Source: Microlunatus endophyticus (GTDB lineage: Bacteria > Actinomycetota > Actinomycetes > Propionibacteriales > Propionibacteriaceae). From it: a stretch of 64,000 nucleotides of DNA. The notes under the pieces were generated by a model. That model did no database searches. It was given only the letters and a program-made list of their open reading frames with translations, and was not told where the DNA came from. Below are positions 26,766-35,234 of the stretch, piece by piece. Every line of letters starts with the position of its first letter. Position 1 is the first letter of the stretch. The stretch is taken from the NCBI RefSeq assembly GCF_014646195.1, contig NZ_BMMZ01000009.1, forward strand, positions 150,326 through 214,325, given 5' to 3'. Made by a program: the position numbers and the translations under genes.

Positions 26766-26788
26766 CACTTCTCGATGGGAGCGTTCAG

Positions 26789-26911
26789 GTGAAGATCCGC
26801 AATTCGCTGCGTACGTTGAAGAAGCAGCCGGGCTCTCAGGTGGTCCGACGGGGCCGGCGCACGTTCGTCATCAACAAGCGCAACCCGAGGATGAAGGCCA
26901 GGCAGCGATGA
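26789..26911 (+). CDS. rpmJ: Ribosomal protein L36, cysteine-free (zinc-independent) form
   Basis: A 40-residue ORF from GTG 26789 reads [17 protein letters not shown] followed by [23 protein letters not shown], the bL36 sequence. All four zinc-binding Cys/His positions of the standard form are absent, so this is the alternative paralogue usually made under zinc limitation. The last codons overlap the ATG of the RpiB-like gene (ATGA). A Zur-type regulator gene is 4.4 kb away in this window. Confidence 0.92.
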   Translation: MKIRNSLRTLKKQPGSQVVRRGRRTFVINKRNPRMKARQR

Positions 26912-27411
26912 GCACAACGAACCAGCAACCGGCGCGGTTCCGCGTCGGCATAGCGACCGATGATGCGGCAGTCGCACTCAGAGATCATCTGGCGGAGGTG
27001 CTTCGCGACGACGAACGCGTTGTGGAGGTGATCGACTTCGGCGTCCGGGACGCTGATGATCACACCCCGTATCCGATTCCGTGCATCCGGGCGGCCGAGG
27101 CGATCCGCGACGGCGCCATCGATCGCGCGGTCGTGCTGGGTGGTACCGGGCTGGGTGAGGCGATCTCGGCGAACAAGGTCCGCGGCGTCCGGGCAGCAGT
27201 GGCGACCGACCCGTTCTCGCTGGAGCGATCGGTGCTGTCCAACAACTGTCAGGTGCTGGCACTGGGCGAGCGGGTCGTCGGATTTCCCTTGGCAGCAAGG
27301 CTGGTCACCGACTGGCTCGGCTACAGGTTCGATCCGCAGTCGCCGTCGGCTGCCAAGGTCGCGGTGATCACCGAGTACGAGGCGACCGGCCGGCTCAGCT
27401 CGCAGAACTGA
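26908..27411 (+). CDS. RpiB/LacAB-family sugar-phosphate isomerase
   Basis: 167 residues with the RpiB fold: [15 protein letters not shown], then [23 protein letters not shown] at residues ~75-97, and [15 protein letters not shown]. The usual catalytic cysteine of the CGTGIG motif is Gly, and Glu84 sits where actinobacterial RpiB enzymes use a glutamate as base. Ribose-5-phosphate or another aldose/ketose phosphate is the likely substrate. Start overlaps L36; the 3-prime end overlaps the convergent SDR gene by 17 bases. Coupling of a sugar isomerase to a zinc-stress ribosomal protein is unusual. Confidence 0.87.
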   Translation: MSTTNQQPARFRVGIATDDAAVALRDHLAEVLRDDERVVEVIDFGVRDADDHTPYPIPCIRAAEAIRDGAIDRAVVLGGTGLGEAISANKVRGVRAAVATDPFSLERSVLSNNCQVLALGERVVGFPLAARLVTDWLGYRFDPQSPSAAKVAVITEYEATGRLSSQN

Positions 27412-28288
27412 TCGCGAACCGGATCCCGGTCAGCCGTTCGGACAGCGTCCAGAGGTCGGCGGCGAGCTCCCGGTCGAGCGCTGTCGCCGAAGGCCGGCTG
27501 AGGTTCGGGCCGCTGTTTGCGCCATGCCGGGGACCTGCCACGACATAGCTTCCGCCAGGCAGCGGCTGGGTCGCCGCATAGAGCAAGGGCAGCGCGCCCT
27601 CGGCGGAGCTGCGGACGATGACCGGTCCGATGGCGCGGGCGATCGGACCGAAGCGATCGACGATTCCGGAGGCAACGGCACCCGGGTGCACCGCATGCGC
27701 ACGGACCGGGGATCCGGCAGCGTCCAGTCGGGCCTGCAGTTCCTGGGTGAACAGCAGGTTCGCCAGCTTCGACTGCGCGTACGCCGTGCCGGCTCGATAT
27801 CGGCGATGATCGAAATTCGGGTCGGCGAGATCGATCCGGCCATGGCGATGCGCGACCGAGGCGACGGTCACCACCCGGTCAGTGATCATGGGCAGCAGCA
27901 GTCCGGTCAGCGCGAAGTGACCGAGGTGGTTGGTGCCGAACTGGAGCTCGAAACCGTCGGCGGTCCGGCGCAACCGGCCGCCGATCACTCCGGCATTGTT
28001 GATCACGATGTCGACCGGTTCGAAGATCGTCGCGACGTAGGACCGGACCGCAGCCAGATCAGCAAGATCAAGTCGCCGAATCTCGATCGTTCCGGGCACG
28101 CCCGCTAGAGCGGTCCGCCCGCGCTCGACGTCGCGAACCGCGGCGATCACCCGGGCCCCGGCGGCCGCCAATGCGGTGGCGGTCGCTGCCCCGATTCCGG
28201 AGCTGGCGCCGGTCACGATCACCGTACGGCCCGCGAGGACCGGCAGATCGCGGACGGACCAGCCCGTCGGAGTTGCCGGAAGTCTCAT
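27395..28288 (-). CDS. Short-chain dehydrogenase/reductase
   Basis: 297 residues. Cofactor motif TGASSGIG (residues ~24-31), NNAG, and the catalytic YAQSK pair. The extra C-terminal length and the N-H-L-G-H-F-A-L segment fit the retinol-dehydrogenase/WW-oxidoreductase-like classical SDR group. The start at 28288 is preferred to the longer frame, which overlaps the divergent gene. NADP or NAD choice and substrate are not evident. Divergent from the 28366 gene across 77 bases. Confidence 0.85.
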   Translation of the reverse strand: MRLPATPTGWSVRDLPVLAGRTVIVTGASSGIGAATATALAAAGARVIAAVRDVERGRTALAGVPGTIEIRRLDLADLAAVRSYVATIFEPVDIVINNAGVIGGRLRRTADGFELQFGTNHLGHFALTGLLLPMITDRVVTVASVAHRHGRIDLADPNFDHRRYRAGTAYAQSKLANLLFTQELQARLDAAGSPVRAHAVHPGAVASGIVDRFGPIARAIGPVIVRSSAEGALPLLYAATQPLPGGSYVVAGPRHGANSGPNLSRPSATALDRELAADLWTLSERLTGIRFAISSAS

Positions 28289-28365
28289 CACCCCGAGCAT
28301 AGGTTGCACAGCGCCGGGCGGTGCGAGAGGCTGCCGGAAGGCACAGGAACGGTCTGGAGGTCGTG

Positions 28366-29163
28366 GTGACGACGGTCGGTGTGTTGCATCCGGGGGAGAT
28401 GGGCGCCGGGATCGGTGCTGTGCTTCGGGCCCGGGATGTCGAAGTGGTGTGGGCGGGTGAGGGCCGCGGCCCGAGCACCGCACGGCGCGCTGCCGACGCC
28501 GGTCTGCGGGATGTCGGGACGATCGGGGAGATGGCCGCGGTAGCGGATCTGATCATCTCGATCTGCCCGCCGCACGCCGCGATCGAGGTCGCGGAATCCG
28601 TTGCTCGACAAGGATTCTCCGGGACCTACCTGGATGCCAATGCGATCTCACCCGGCACTGCGGCGAAGGTCGCGGCAACCGTGTCGGCGGCACGCTACGT
28701 GGACGGCGGGGTGATCGGATCGCCTCCCAGCGAGCGCAACCGCACCCGGTTGTATCTCTCCGGGGCGGGCGCCGCCGAGTTGGTCCCGCTGCTGGACGGC
28801 GGCCCGTTGGAGGCTGTCGCCCTCGACGGTGATGCGACTGCGGCGTCGGCGCTGAAGATGACGTACGCGGCCTGGACCAAGGGCAGTGCCGCATTGCTGC
28901 TCGCACTCCGCGGATCCGCCCGCGGGCACGGCGTCGAGACAGCATTGCTGGAGGAATGGCGGCGGTCCCAACCGGATCTGCTGCAGCGCGCCGAGGCGGC
29001 GGAGCGGTCGGCCGTGGCCAAAGGCTGGCGGTGGACCGCGGAGATGACCGAGATCGCCCACACCTTCGCCGAGGCCGGCCAGCCCTCGGGTTTCCACCAG
29101 GCCGCGGCCGAGGTCTATAGACGCTATGAACGGCCGGCGGAGGCGGATTCAGCCGGCGCGTAG
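28366..29163 (+). CDS. NAD(P)-binding 6-phosphogluconate-dehydrogenase-like oxidoreductase
   Basis: About 265 residues. N-terminal Rossmann motif TVGVLHPGEMGAGIGAVL, followed by DLIISICPPHAAIEVAE and GTYLDANAISPGTAAKV. These match the beta-hydroxyacid dehydrogenase superfamily with a DUF1932-type C-terminal helical domain (ALKMTYAAWTKGSAALLLALR). GTG at 28366 has GGAGG five bases upstream; GTG codons at 28363 and 28321 are alternatives. It overlaps the convergent quinone-reductase-like gene by 15 bases. Confidence 0.82.
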   Translation: MTTVGVLHPGEMGAGIGAVLRARDVEVVWAGEGRGPSTARRAADAGLRDVGTIGEMAAVADLIISICPPHAAIEVAESVARQGFSGTYLDANAISPGTAAKVAATVSAARYVDGGVIGSPPSERNRTRLYLSGAGAAELVPLLDGGPLEAVALDGDATAASALKMTYAAWTKGSAALLLALRGSARGHGVETALLEEWRRSQPDLLQRAEAAERSAVAKGWRWTAEMTEIAHTFAEAGQPSGFHQAAAEVYRRYERPAEADSAGA

Positions 29164-30144
29164 CAGGTCGATCACGACCTTACCGCGGACGTGCCGGGCG
29201 GCCTGCAACTCGACGGCCTCGCGGATGTCCTCGATCGGGAAGGTCGCCGCGATGGGTACCCGCAGTCGACCGGCCGCGACCAGATCGGCGATGTTCTCCA
29301 GCGCGGCCGGGCCGGCGTTCGCACCGTTGGCGGCGGGCACCCCGTCGAGCTGAGCCGCGATGGTGCAGATGCGCTGGTCCGGGACTCCCAGGTCACGCGC
29401 CACTCGGACCGTGTCGGTGCCGTGCAGGTCGAGTGCCGCGGTGACCGGGCCGATGTCCAGATCCCGGATCCTGTCGATGACTCCGTCGCCGTACGCCACC
29501 GGCTCGACCCCCAGGCTCCGCAGGTGCTCGGCCGAGGCCGGCGACCCGGTCCCGATCACCCGGGCACCCACGATGGCCGCGAGTTGGACCGCGAACACGC
29601 CGACTCCCCCGCCCGCTCCGCCGACCAGCAGCACGTCCTCCGGACCGAGGTCGAGGACGGCGAGAGCGGCGGCGGCGGTGCTGCCGGCGATCGCCAGGGT
29701 TGCGGCGGTCACATCGTCGACATCGTCCGGTGTGTGGTGAGCGACGCCGGCCACGATGTCGCCCTGCGCGTCGATCACGACATGGTCGGCGACCGACCGG
29801 GACAGGGCTGCGCCGAAGACCCGGTCTCCGGTCGCATAGCCGATCGCTCCCGCACCGACCTGGTCGACCACACCTGCAAAGTCGGTGCCGAATCCGCAGG
29901 GCAGGCTCAGACCGAACCGCGCGGCCGTTTCGGGATCGGAGGTCATCACCCAGTCCATGGGATTCAACCCCGCCGCGGTGACCCGGACGCGGATCTGGCC
30001 GGGTCCGGCCTGGGTCTCGGCCACCTCCCGGACGACCAGCGTCTCCGGTCCGCCGAACGCCTCGAGCAGGACCGCCCTGTTGGTGCGATCCCGTCTCGTG
30101 GAACCGGTTGCGGGATCTCCTGTGCCGTCGTTCTGCTCGTGCAT
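29149..30144 (-). CDS. Quinone/zeta-crystallin-type NADP-dependent oxidoreductase
   Basis: 331 residues of the medium-chain dehydrogenase/reductase fold. Groes-like N-terminal part (AVLLEAFGGPETLVVREV, AAGLNPMDWVM, GTDFAGVVDQVG), a nucleotide-binding motif VGGAGGGVGVFAVQLA and the C-terminal GKVVIDLL ending. No zinc ligands are seen, so it belongs to the zinc-free quinone oxidoreductase group. GAGGAG precedes the start. Divergent from a TetR regulator with two operators between them, so it is probably the regulated detoxification enzyme. Confidence 0.87.
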   Translation of the reverse strand: MHEQNDGTGDPATGSTRRDRTNRAVLLEAFGGPETLVVREVAETQAGPGQIRVRVTAAGLNPMDWVMTSDPETAARFGLSLPCGFGTDFAGVVDQVGAGAIGYATGDRVFGAALSRSVADHVVIDAQGDIVAGVAHHTPDDVDDVTAATLAIAGSTAAAALAVLDLGPEDVLLVGGAGGGVGVFAVQLAAIVGARVIGTGSPASAEHLRSLGVEPVAYGDGVIDRIRDLDIGPVTAALDLHGTDTVRVARDLGVPDQRICTIAAQLDGVPAANGANAGPAALENIADLVAAGRLRVPIAATFPIEDIREAVELQAARHVRGKVVIDLLRAG

Positions 30145-30172
30145 GTGTCTCGTCTCCTCACGGGCCCAGTAC

Positions 30173-30230
30173 GAAACGGACTATGATCCGTTTCATCGAC
30201 CGTAGCACGAATCGGAGCGTGATCCGTTTT
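30173..30230. promoter_or_regulatory. Two TetR-type operators
   Basis: Operator one is a perfect inverted repeat, GAAACGGA and TCCGTTTC with a 6-base spacer (30173-30194). Operator two repeats the design with one arm mismatch, GAATCGGA and TCCGTTTT (30209-30230). They lie between the oxidoreductase and the TetR gene; the second covers the TetR start codon, which suggests autoregulation. Confidence 0.8.
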
Positions 30231-30801
30231 GACCGAGCAGGAGCCCCGTCCGTCCCGGGCCGATGCGGCCCGCAATCGCGAGCAGCTGCTGGCAGCCGCC
30301 ACCCGTGTCCTCGGGTCCGGACGCAATGAGACGTCGATGCGGGCCATCGCGCGGGAGGCAGGGGTCGGCATCGCGACGCTGTATCGGCACTTTCCGACCC
30401 GCGAGTCACTCGTGGAGGCGGTCTACCGGGACCAGGTCGTCCGACTGACGAGCGGCGCCCGCGAGTTGCTCGCCGCGGCCACGCCTGCGGCGGCATTGCG
30501 GGCCTGGATGGACCTCTTCGGCGACTGGATCGCCACCAAGAACGGCATGCTCGACACGCTGCTGACGATGATCGAGTGCGGCGACCTCGCCCATGCCCGG
30601 ACCCGGGACGAGCTCCTGTGGGCGATCTCGGCGATCCTGGACGCGGGCAGCGCTGCAGGAGACCTGCGGTCCGACATCACGCCCGAGGAGGTCGCGGCGA
30701 GTCTGATCGGGATTTTTACCGTGGCCCGGCAGTCCGGCGGCACGGTCACCGCCGGTCGGCTGCTCGACATCCTCCTCGACGGCCTGCGGCCCAGACCATG
30801 A
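30229..30801 (+). CDS. TetR-family repressor
   Basis: 190 residues from a TTG start at 30229; no other start lies ahead of the HTH. DNA-binding domain RNREQLLAAATRVLGSGRNETSMRAIAREAGVGIATLYRHFPTRESLVEAVY. The C-terminal ligand domain (RAWMDLFGDWIATKNGMLDTLLTM) is of the common TetR_C type. The two 22-bp operators upstream are most likely its own, controlling itself and the divergent oxidoreductase. Confidence 0.88.
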   Translation: MTEQEPRPSRADAARNREQLLAAATRVLGSGRNETSMRAIAREAGVGIATLYRHFPTRESLVEAVYRDQVVRLTSGARELLAAATPAAALRAWMDLFGDWIATKNGMLDTLLTMIECGDLAHARTRDELLWAISAILDAGSAAGDLRSDITPEEVAASLIGIFTVARQSGGTVTAGRLLDILLDGLRPRP

Positions 30802-30879
30802 TCAACCAGCGTGATCAACCAGCGTGATCAACACAGCGTGATCAACACAGCATGATCAACACAGCATGATCAACATGAG
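30799..30879. repeat. Short tandem repeat, 13-14 bp, six copies
   Basis: Units TGATCAACCAGCG (twice), TGATCAACACAGCG (once) and TGATCAACACAGCA (twice) followed by a partial unit begin at 30799, 30812, 30825, 30839, 30853 and 30867. The first unit contains the TetR stop codon; another supplies the stop of the remnant on the opposite strand. Confidence 0.9.
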
Positions 30880-31111
30880 GGCGATGTCCTGCGGTGCCGG
30901 ATCCGCATCGTTCATGGTCGCCGCCTGCATGCTCCACGGCGTCCTGTTGTCCAGGCCGGAGGCATCGATCAAGTAGTCCGCCACCGTTTGGTGACCACGA
31001 CGCCGGTGCCGCTGTACTGTTTCTTGAAGGTCGCGATGATCTTGCCGCCCACGTCGGGCTCGAGCTGCTCCAAGCCGTCAGGAGTGCCAGCCCGGTGAGC
31101 GCCGCTGCCAT
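30856..31111 (-). pseudogene. Frameshifted remnant of a small secreted protein gene
   Basis: Three stretches of protein-like sequence lie in order but in different frames: a signal-peptide-like MAAALTGLALLTA, then DGLEQLEPDVGGKIIATFKK and QYSGTGVVVTK, then ADYLIDASGLDNRTPWSMQA and TMNDADPAPQDIALMLIMLC before a stop at 30856. At least two frameshifts are needed to join them. No family recognised. The short continuous ORF here covers only part of it. Confidence 0.4.
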
Positions 31112-31160
31112 TCCGATACCGCAGACCACGGCGGGGTGTCGAGCCGTGATCGATCCATCC

Positions 31161-31225
31161 CGTTCTTATTGAGATTGACTTTTACTATCGCCGGGAGCGA
31201 TCGGCAATCGATCTCAATGAGAACG
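31161..31225. promoter_or_regulatory. Long inverted repeat with metalloregulator-like cores
   Basis: CGTTCTTATTGAGATTG (31161-31177) and CGATCTCAATGAGAACG (31209-31225) are inverted copies with 15 of 17 matches and a 31-base spacer. Each arm contains a TCTYA-T-TGAGA palindrome. Placed upstream of the remnant gene and 91 bases beyond the Zur stop; Fur/Zur-like binding is a guess from shape and context. Confidence 0.5.
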
Positions 31226-31316
31226 CCGCGCCGGCCAACAGGCGCGCGGTCTGCATAGGTCACCGACCCGGGGCCGGGTGTCCGAAGTTTGTGCTCCCCC
31301 GGCCGGTCGGCCAGGG

Positions 31317-31736
31317 TCACTTCGTCGCGGTCAATTCCCGCTCGCGCAGACTGCGTCGGCAATCGGAACACCGGCCGAAGATCTCGATGGTGTGGCTGAC
31401 CAGCGTGAACCGTTTGCGGCGGGCGATCGATTCGACCCAGTCCTCGTGCTCCGGTCCGATCTCGATGGTCTTCCCGCAGTCGATACAGACCAGATGGTGA
31501 TGATGTTGGTCACTGCAATATCGGTAGAGCTGCTCGGCGCCGTTCATCTGGATGGTGTCAGCGGCGCCGGACTCCGCGAAGTCGTTGAGGTTGCGATACA
31601 CGGTGGCCAGGCCGACCGGATTGCCCGCCTCCCGGAGCCGGGCATGCAGTTCCTGTGCGCTGACGAATCCTTGACAGTCGGCCAGCTCGGCCTCGATCAG
31701 AGCTCGCTGCTGAGTATTCCTGCGACGCGGCGCCAT
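31317..31736 (-). CDS. Fur-family zinc regulator (Zur type)
   Basis: 139 residues from ATG 31736, which has GGAGGTGGAGG immediately upstream. Winged-helix N-terminus (TQQRALIEAELADCQGFVSAQELHARL, GLATVYRNLNDFAE), then the metal region QHHHHLVCIDCGKTIEI (Cys84, Cys87), VSHTIEIFG and a C-terminal CSDC pair (Cys123, Cys126). The RYCSDQHHHHLVC and SHTIEIFG strings are characteristic of actinobacterial Zur. It would repress zinc-uptake and zinc-free ribosomal protein genes. The cysteine-free L36 gene in this window is a natural target, though no classical Zur box was found there. Confidence 0.85.
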   Translation of the reverse strand: MAPRRRNTQQRALIEAELADCQGFVSAQELHARLREAGNPVGLATVYRNLNDFAESGAADTIQMNGAEQLYRYCSDQHHHHLVCIDCGKTIEIGPEHEDWVESIARRKRFTLVSHTIEIFGRCSDCRRSLRERELTATK

Positions 31737-31812
31737 CCTCCACCTCCGGAACGTGAGCCTACCCGGCAGGCCGACCGCCCCCCGGCTCTCTGGGATCGGG
31801 TTAGAGGACCGG

Positions 31813-33285
31813 TCAGAGATCGTCACCGAACAAGTCGTCGAAGGTCATCGCGCTCTTGCGTTGCTTCGGCGGGCGAGGGGCGCCCGCACGTTCGCTCGGT
31901 CGGGGGAGGGCCGCTTCCTGCGTTCGCGTCCGAGCCGTCCGGACCCCGGGGGTCGGTCTCGGAGCCACCGTGCTGACCTCCGTCACCGGGCGGCCGGGCC
32001 GTGTATCGGCCTGATCGGGTTGGTCGGCGTGCCGACTGGCGCGCACGACGGCGACGCCGATCATGGTTGTCAGCGGCATCGCCAGAACCAGCCCGATCGC
32101 CCCGACGAGGGTTCGCAGGATCTCCTCGCTCAACGCCTCGGTCTGGGCGACCTCGCCCAGGGGACGCCGGTAGACCGTGATCAACAACAGGGTCGACAGT
32201 CCGGCGCCCGCCGTCGCGAAGGCGATGGTGTAGACGCTGGATGCGATGTGATCACGGCCGATCCGCATCGCCCGGGAGAACAGCTTCCGGGGCTCACGAT
32301 CCGCTGCCGCCAACTCCCAGACGGCGGACGCCTGCGTGACAGTGACGTCGTTGAGGACACCCAACCCGGCGACGATCATCCCGCTCATCACGACGGCGGC
32401 GAGTCTGAGATCCGGAGCCGATGCGGCCAGCAGGTAGTCGTCTTCGGTCACGACACCGGTGAGGTGCCCCCATCGGGTCGCCACCCAACCAAGGGCAGCA
32501 GTGAGGAGCAACCCGAAGAGGGTCCCGACCAGGGCCGTTGTCGTGCGGGTGCTGAAGCCGTGCGCCGCGTACAACACGACGAACACGATCGCCGATGAAC
32601 CCACCAGCGCGACCAGGATCGGGTTCTCACCGCTGACCAGCGCGGGAAACATGAACCTGATCAGGACGAAGCCGGCGAAGCCGAGGCCGACCATCGCGGC
32701 CAGGCCTCGCCAGCGCGCTACGACGATCACCGCCAGCGCGAAGAGCAGGCCGAAGGCGAACAGGGGCACTGTACGTTCGAAGTCGGAGAATTCGTACGAC
32801 GCCTGGGCGCGACTGCCGCCCGGCACCCGGGCGAGCTTCACCTTCTGGCCGACGGTCGCGCCGGATGCGAACTGCGCCTGTGTCAGGGTGACCCGGGTCA
32901 GCTGGCCTTCACCCGGACCCTCCAGCACCCGTACCGTGAGCTTGGCGCACTTGCCGTCCCCGGCAGTATCCGGGATGTATCCGACCTGGCCGCTGCAGGA
33001 TATCGGCTGCACCTTCGTGATCTCGCCGGTCGGCAACGTCAATCCCGGGACCGAGTACTGCGACGCATTCTCCTGGAGATGGGCCGAGACATCGCGCGGC
33101 CACAACGCGTACAGACCGATCGCGGTGGCGGCGGCGAGGGGGACCAGGATGATGATCATCAGCCGGAGCGCGCGGCGTTGTCGACGAGCAGCGGCCACCC
33201 CCACCGGATGATCCGAAGAGTGCATGTGGCTCACAGGACCTGTCCTCGTTGCAGCGTCGGTTGCATCGTCCACGTGGCGGGACAT
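31813..33285 (-). CDS. YibE/F-family multi-pass membrane protein
   Basis: 490 residues. One N-terminal membrane helix (LMIIILVPLAAATAIGLYAL) is followed by an extracytoplasmic domain (~residues 60-165) and then seven or so membrane segments, including LFAFGLLFALAVIVVARW and a GILNDVTVTQASAVWEL-like signature (GVLNDVTVTQASAVWELAAAD) typical of YibE/F. The last ~80 residues are a Pro/Arg-rich cytosolic tail ending FDDLFGDDL. Start is uncertain: ATG 33285 gives the longest form, ATG 33225 the next. Function of the family is not established. It is 76 bases upstream of zur. Confidence 0.82.
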   Translation of the reverse strand: MSRHVDDATDAATRTGPVSHMHSSDHPVGVAAARRQRRALRLMIIILVPLAAATAIGLYALWPRDVSAHLQENASQYSVPGLTLPTGEITKVQPISCSGQVGYIPDTAGDGKCAKLTVRVLEGPGEGQLTRVTLTQAQFASGATVGQKVKLARVPGGSRAQASYEFSDFERTVPLFAFGLLFALAVIVVARWRGLAAMVGLGFAGFVLIRFMFPALVSGENPILVALVGSSAIVFVVLYAAHGFSTRTTTALVGTLFGLLLTAALGWVATRWGHLTGVVTEDDYLLAASAPDLRLAAVVMSGMIVAGLGVLNDVTVTQASAVWELAAADREPRKLFSRAMRIGRDHIASSVYTIAFATAGAGLSTLLLITVYRRPLGEVAQTEALSEEILRTLVGAIGLVLAMPLTTMIGVAVVRASRHADQPDQADTRPGRPVTEVSTVAPRPTPGVRTARTRTQEAALPRPSERAGAPRPPKQRKSAMTFDDLFGDDL

Positions 33286-33428
33286 CGCCGAAGATCACGG
33301 TATCCGCCGGCCACTGTCGCCCCGGGTCGCCGCGCCGCAGTGCCGATGCGGTCAGCAGTCCTGCCCTGAGTACCGACTGAGCGCGACCTGGCCAGGTGCC
33401 GTACCGGATGGGAGGTCGTTCGGTGATT

Positions 33429-33449
33429 CGAGAACAGTAATTGTTCTCG
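33429..33449. promoter_or_regulatory. Operator-like inverted repeat
   Basis: CGAGAACA and TGTTCTCG form a perfect 8-bp inverted repeat with a 5-base spacer, directly abutting the end of the transporter remnant at 33450. Resembles TetR/MarR-type sites. No intact gene start follows within 150 bases, so its target may be lost. Confidence 0.5.
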
Positions 33450-33680
33450 TTACCGTGTCTGGGGTGAGCCGCGCGGGCTCATGGTCGCAGCTGCATCCGC
33501 ATCGCGGATGCTGACCGCACCGAGGACGGCGAGCACGGCGACGACGGGCACCAGGAACGCCACGTGGTTGCAGTGGAAGCTGAGAGCTCGAGTCCAGCTC
33601 GCCGACGTTCTCCTTCACCAATCTCAACGCCACGGAGGTCAGGACCCTCGAGATCTTCTCCGCAAGATCGACCTGGACTG
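33450..33680 (-). pseudogene. C-terminal remnant of an MFS exporter
   Basis: The minus strand reads a last membrane helix and tail, NHVAFLVPVVAVLAVLGAVS then IRDADAAATMSPRGSPQTR and a stop at 33450. This is the usual ending of DHA2-type MFS proteins. The preceding bases encode SVALRLVKENVGELDSSSQL in another frame, so at least one frameshift is present and the rest of the gene is missing. An intact DHA2 transporter gene begins its 3-prime end 82 bases further on, so this may be debris from a duplication. Confidence 0.4.
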
Positions 33681-33761
33681 ATTCTTGCCCCTGATCGGCT
33701 CCATTGCGCCGGGGCGGAGCGGGTCGAAGATCAGCCCGATCGCATACGCCCACTGCGCTCG

Positions 33762-35234
33762 TCACGCCGCGACAGCGGACTCCACGACTTCCGGCACCGG
33801 GGCGGCGGCGGGCACATGCCGGCGGAAGAGGAAGGCCGCCAGCAGGGCGCCCCCGACGAAGATCCCGGCCGTGACCCAGTACACGGTGGTGTAGCTGTGC
33901 AGCATCGCCAGCGCCGCGGTGTCCGGCGCCGGAGGCCGGTGCCCCGCGACGTACGCGGTCGCGGCAGACGCGGCGATCGTGTTGAGCAGCGAGGTGCCGA
34001 TCGATCCGCCGACCTGCTGGCTGGTGTTCACCAGGGCCGAGGCGATGCCGGCGAAGTGTCGGTCCACGCCGAGGGTCGCCGTCTGGATGGACGGCGGCAT
34101 GATCGAACCCATACCGGCACCCATGACCAGCAGCGGGGGCAGGACATCGGCGGCGTAGCTGCTGTGCGCTCCGAGGCGGGTGAGCAGTACCAGACCGACA
34201 GCGACCACCAGCATGCCGATCGGCACGAGGATCCTCGGTCCGAAGCGCGGGTTGAAGATGTTGGTGCCGAGCTGGGCGCTGAGGATCAGCATGCCGATCA
34301 TCGGCAGGAATGCCAGACCTGTCTTGATCGGGTCGTAGCCGAGCGAATTCTGCAGGTAGTAGGTCAGAAAGAGGAACAGTGCAAACATCCCGGAGCCCGC
34401 GATGAGGATCGAGAGATAGGCGGCGCCGCGATTGCGATCCAGCACCACCGCGAGCGGGAGCAACGGATGCGAGGCGCGCAGCTGCCACAGTACGAACGCC
34501 ACGAGCAGCACGCCGCACGCGACCAGCAGTCCCCAAGCCTGCGCGGCCCCCCAGCCGTCGGTCTCTGCATTGGAGAAGCCGAGCACCAAGGCGAAAAGGC
34601 CACCGCTGATCAATGCTGCGCCCGGTACATCCAACCGCGGTCGGGCCTCGGCTCGCGCCGGCACCCGGACGAACAGCAGGCCACCGATGACGGCCACGAT
34701 GGCGAACACGACGTTGACGTAGAGGCTCCAGCGCCAGTTGAGATCCTGGGTCAGGAATCCGCCGAGAAGCAGCCCGACCGCGCCGCCGGCACCGGCAATG
34801 GCACCGAACACGCCGAACGCCCTGGCCCGCTCACGCGGGACTGTGAAGGTCGTGGCCAGTACGGCGAGAGCGGTCGGTGCGAGGATGGCGCCGAAGGCGC
34901 CCTGCAGCGCACGAGCCGCCACCAGCATGCCGAAACTCGCCGCGGCCCCGCCCAGTGCCGAGGACCCGGCGAAACCGATCAGCCCGACTATGAAGGTGAC
35001 CCGCCGGCCGACGATGTCCGACAGCCGACCGCCGAGCAGCAGCAGGCTGCCGAAGGCCAGCGAGTAGGCGGTCACCACCCATTGCCGGTCGCCATTGCTG
35101 AAGCCGAGGTCCTTCTGCGCCGACGGGAGGGCGATGTTCACCACGGAACTGTCGAGGACGACCATCAGCTGTGCGATGGCGACAGTGGCCAAGACCCACC
35201 AGCGCAGGGTCGACCGGTTCGAATGTGCAGACAT
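33762..35234 (-). CDS. DHA2-family (EmrB/QacA-like) MFS drug exporter
   Basis: 490 residues with 14 predicted membrane segments. Family motifs: QLMVVLDSSVVNIALPSAQKDLG (motif D1), LLLLGGRLSDIVGRR (motif A), ARALQGAFGAILAPTALAVL (motif B) and a GAIAGAGGAVGLLLGGFLTQ motif C. The ATG at 35234 has AGGAG seven bases upstream. Proton-driven export of lipophilic or cationic compounds is the usual role. No regulator is adjacent; the 1-kb region upstream has only palindromic elements. Confidence 0.9.
   Translation of the reverse strand: MSAHSNRSTLRWWVLATVAIAQLMVVLDSSVVNIALPSAQKDLGFSNGDRQWVVTAYSLAFGSLLLLGGRLSDIVGRRVTFIVGLIGFAGSSALGGAAASFGMLVAARALQGAFGAILAPTALAVLATTFTVPRERARAFGVFGAIAGAGGAVGLLLGGFLTQDLNWRWSLYVNVVFAIVAVIGGLLFVRVPARAEARPRLDVPGAALISGGLFALVLGFSNAETDGWGAAQAWGLLVACGVLLVAFVLWQLRASHPLLPLAVVLDRNRGAAYLSILIAGSGMFALFLFLTYYLQNSLGYDPIKTGLAFLPMIGMLILSAQLGTNIFNPRFGPRILVPIGMLVVAVGLVLLTRLGAHSSYAADVLPPLLVMGAGMGSIMPPSIQTATLGVDRHFAGIASALVNTSQQVGGSIGTSLLNTIAASAATAYVAGHRPPAPDTAALAMLHSYTTVYWVTAGIFVGGALLAAFLFRRHVPAAAPVPEVVESAVAA

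Noticed and set aside
30842..31129. Intact 95-residue secreted protein on the minus strand
   Set aside because: Only the first ~13 residues look real in that frame; the protein-like continuation lies in the other two frames.
33681..34536. Long minus-strand ORF inside the DHA2 exporter gene
   Set aside because: Wrong frame relative to the motif-bearing MFS protein; composition typical of a shadow frame.
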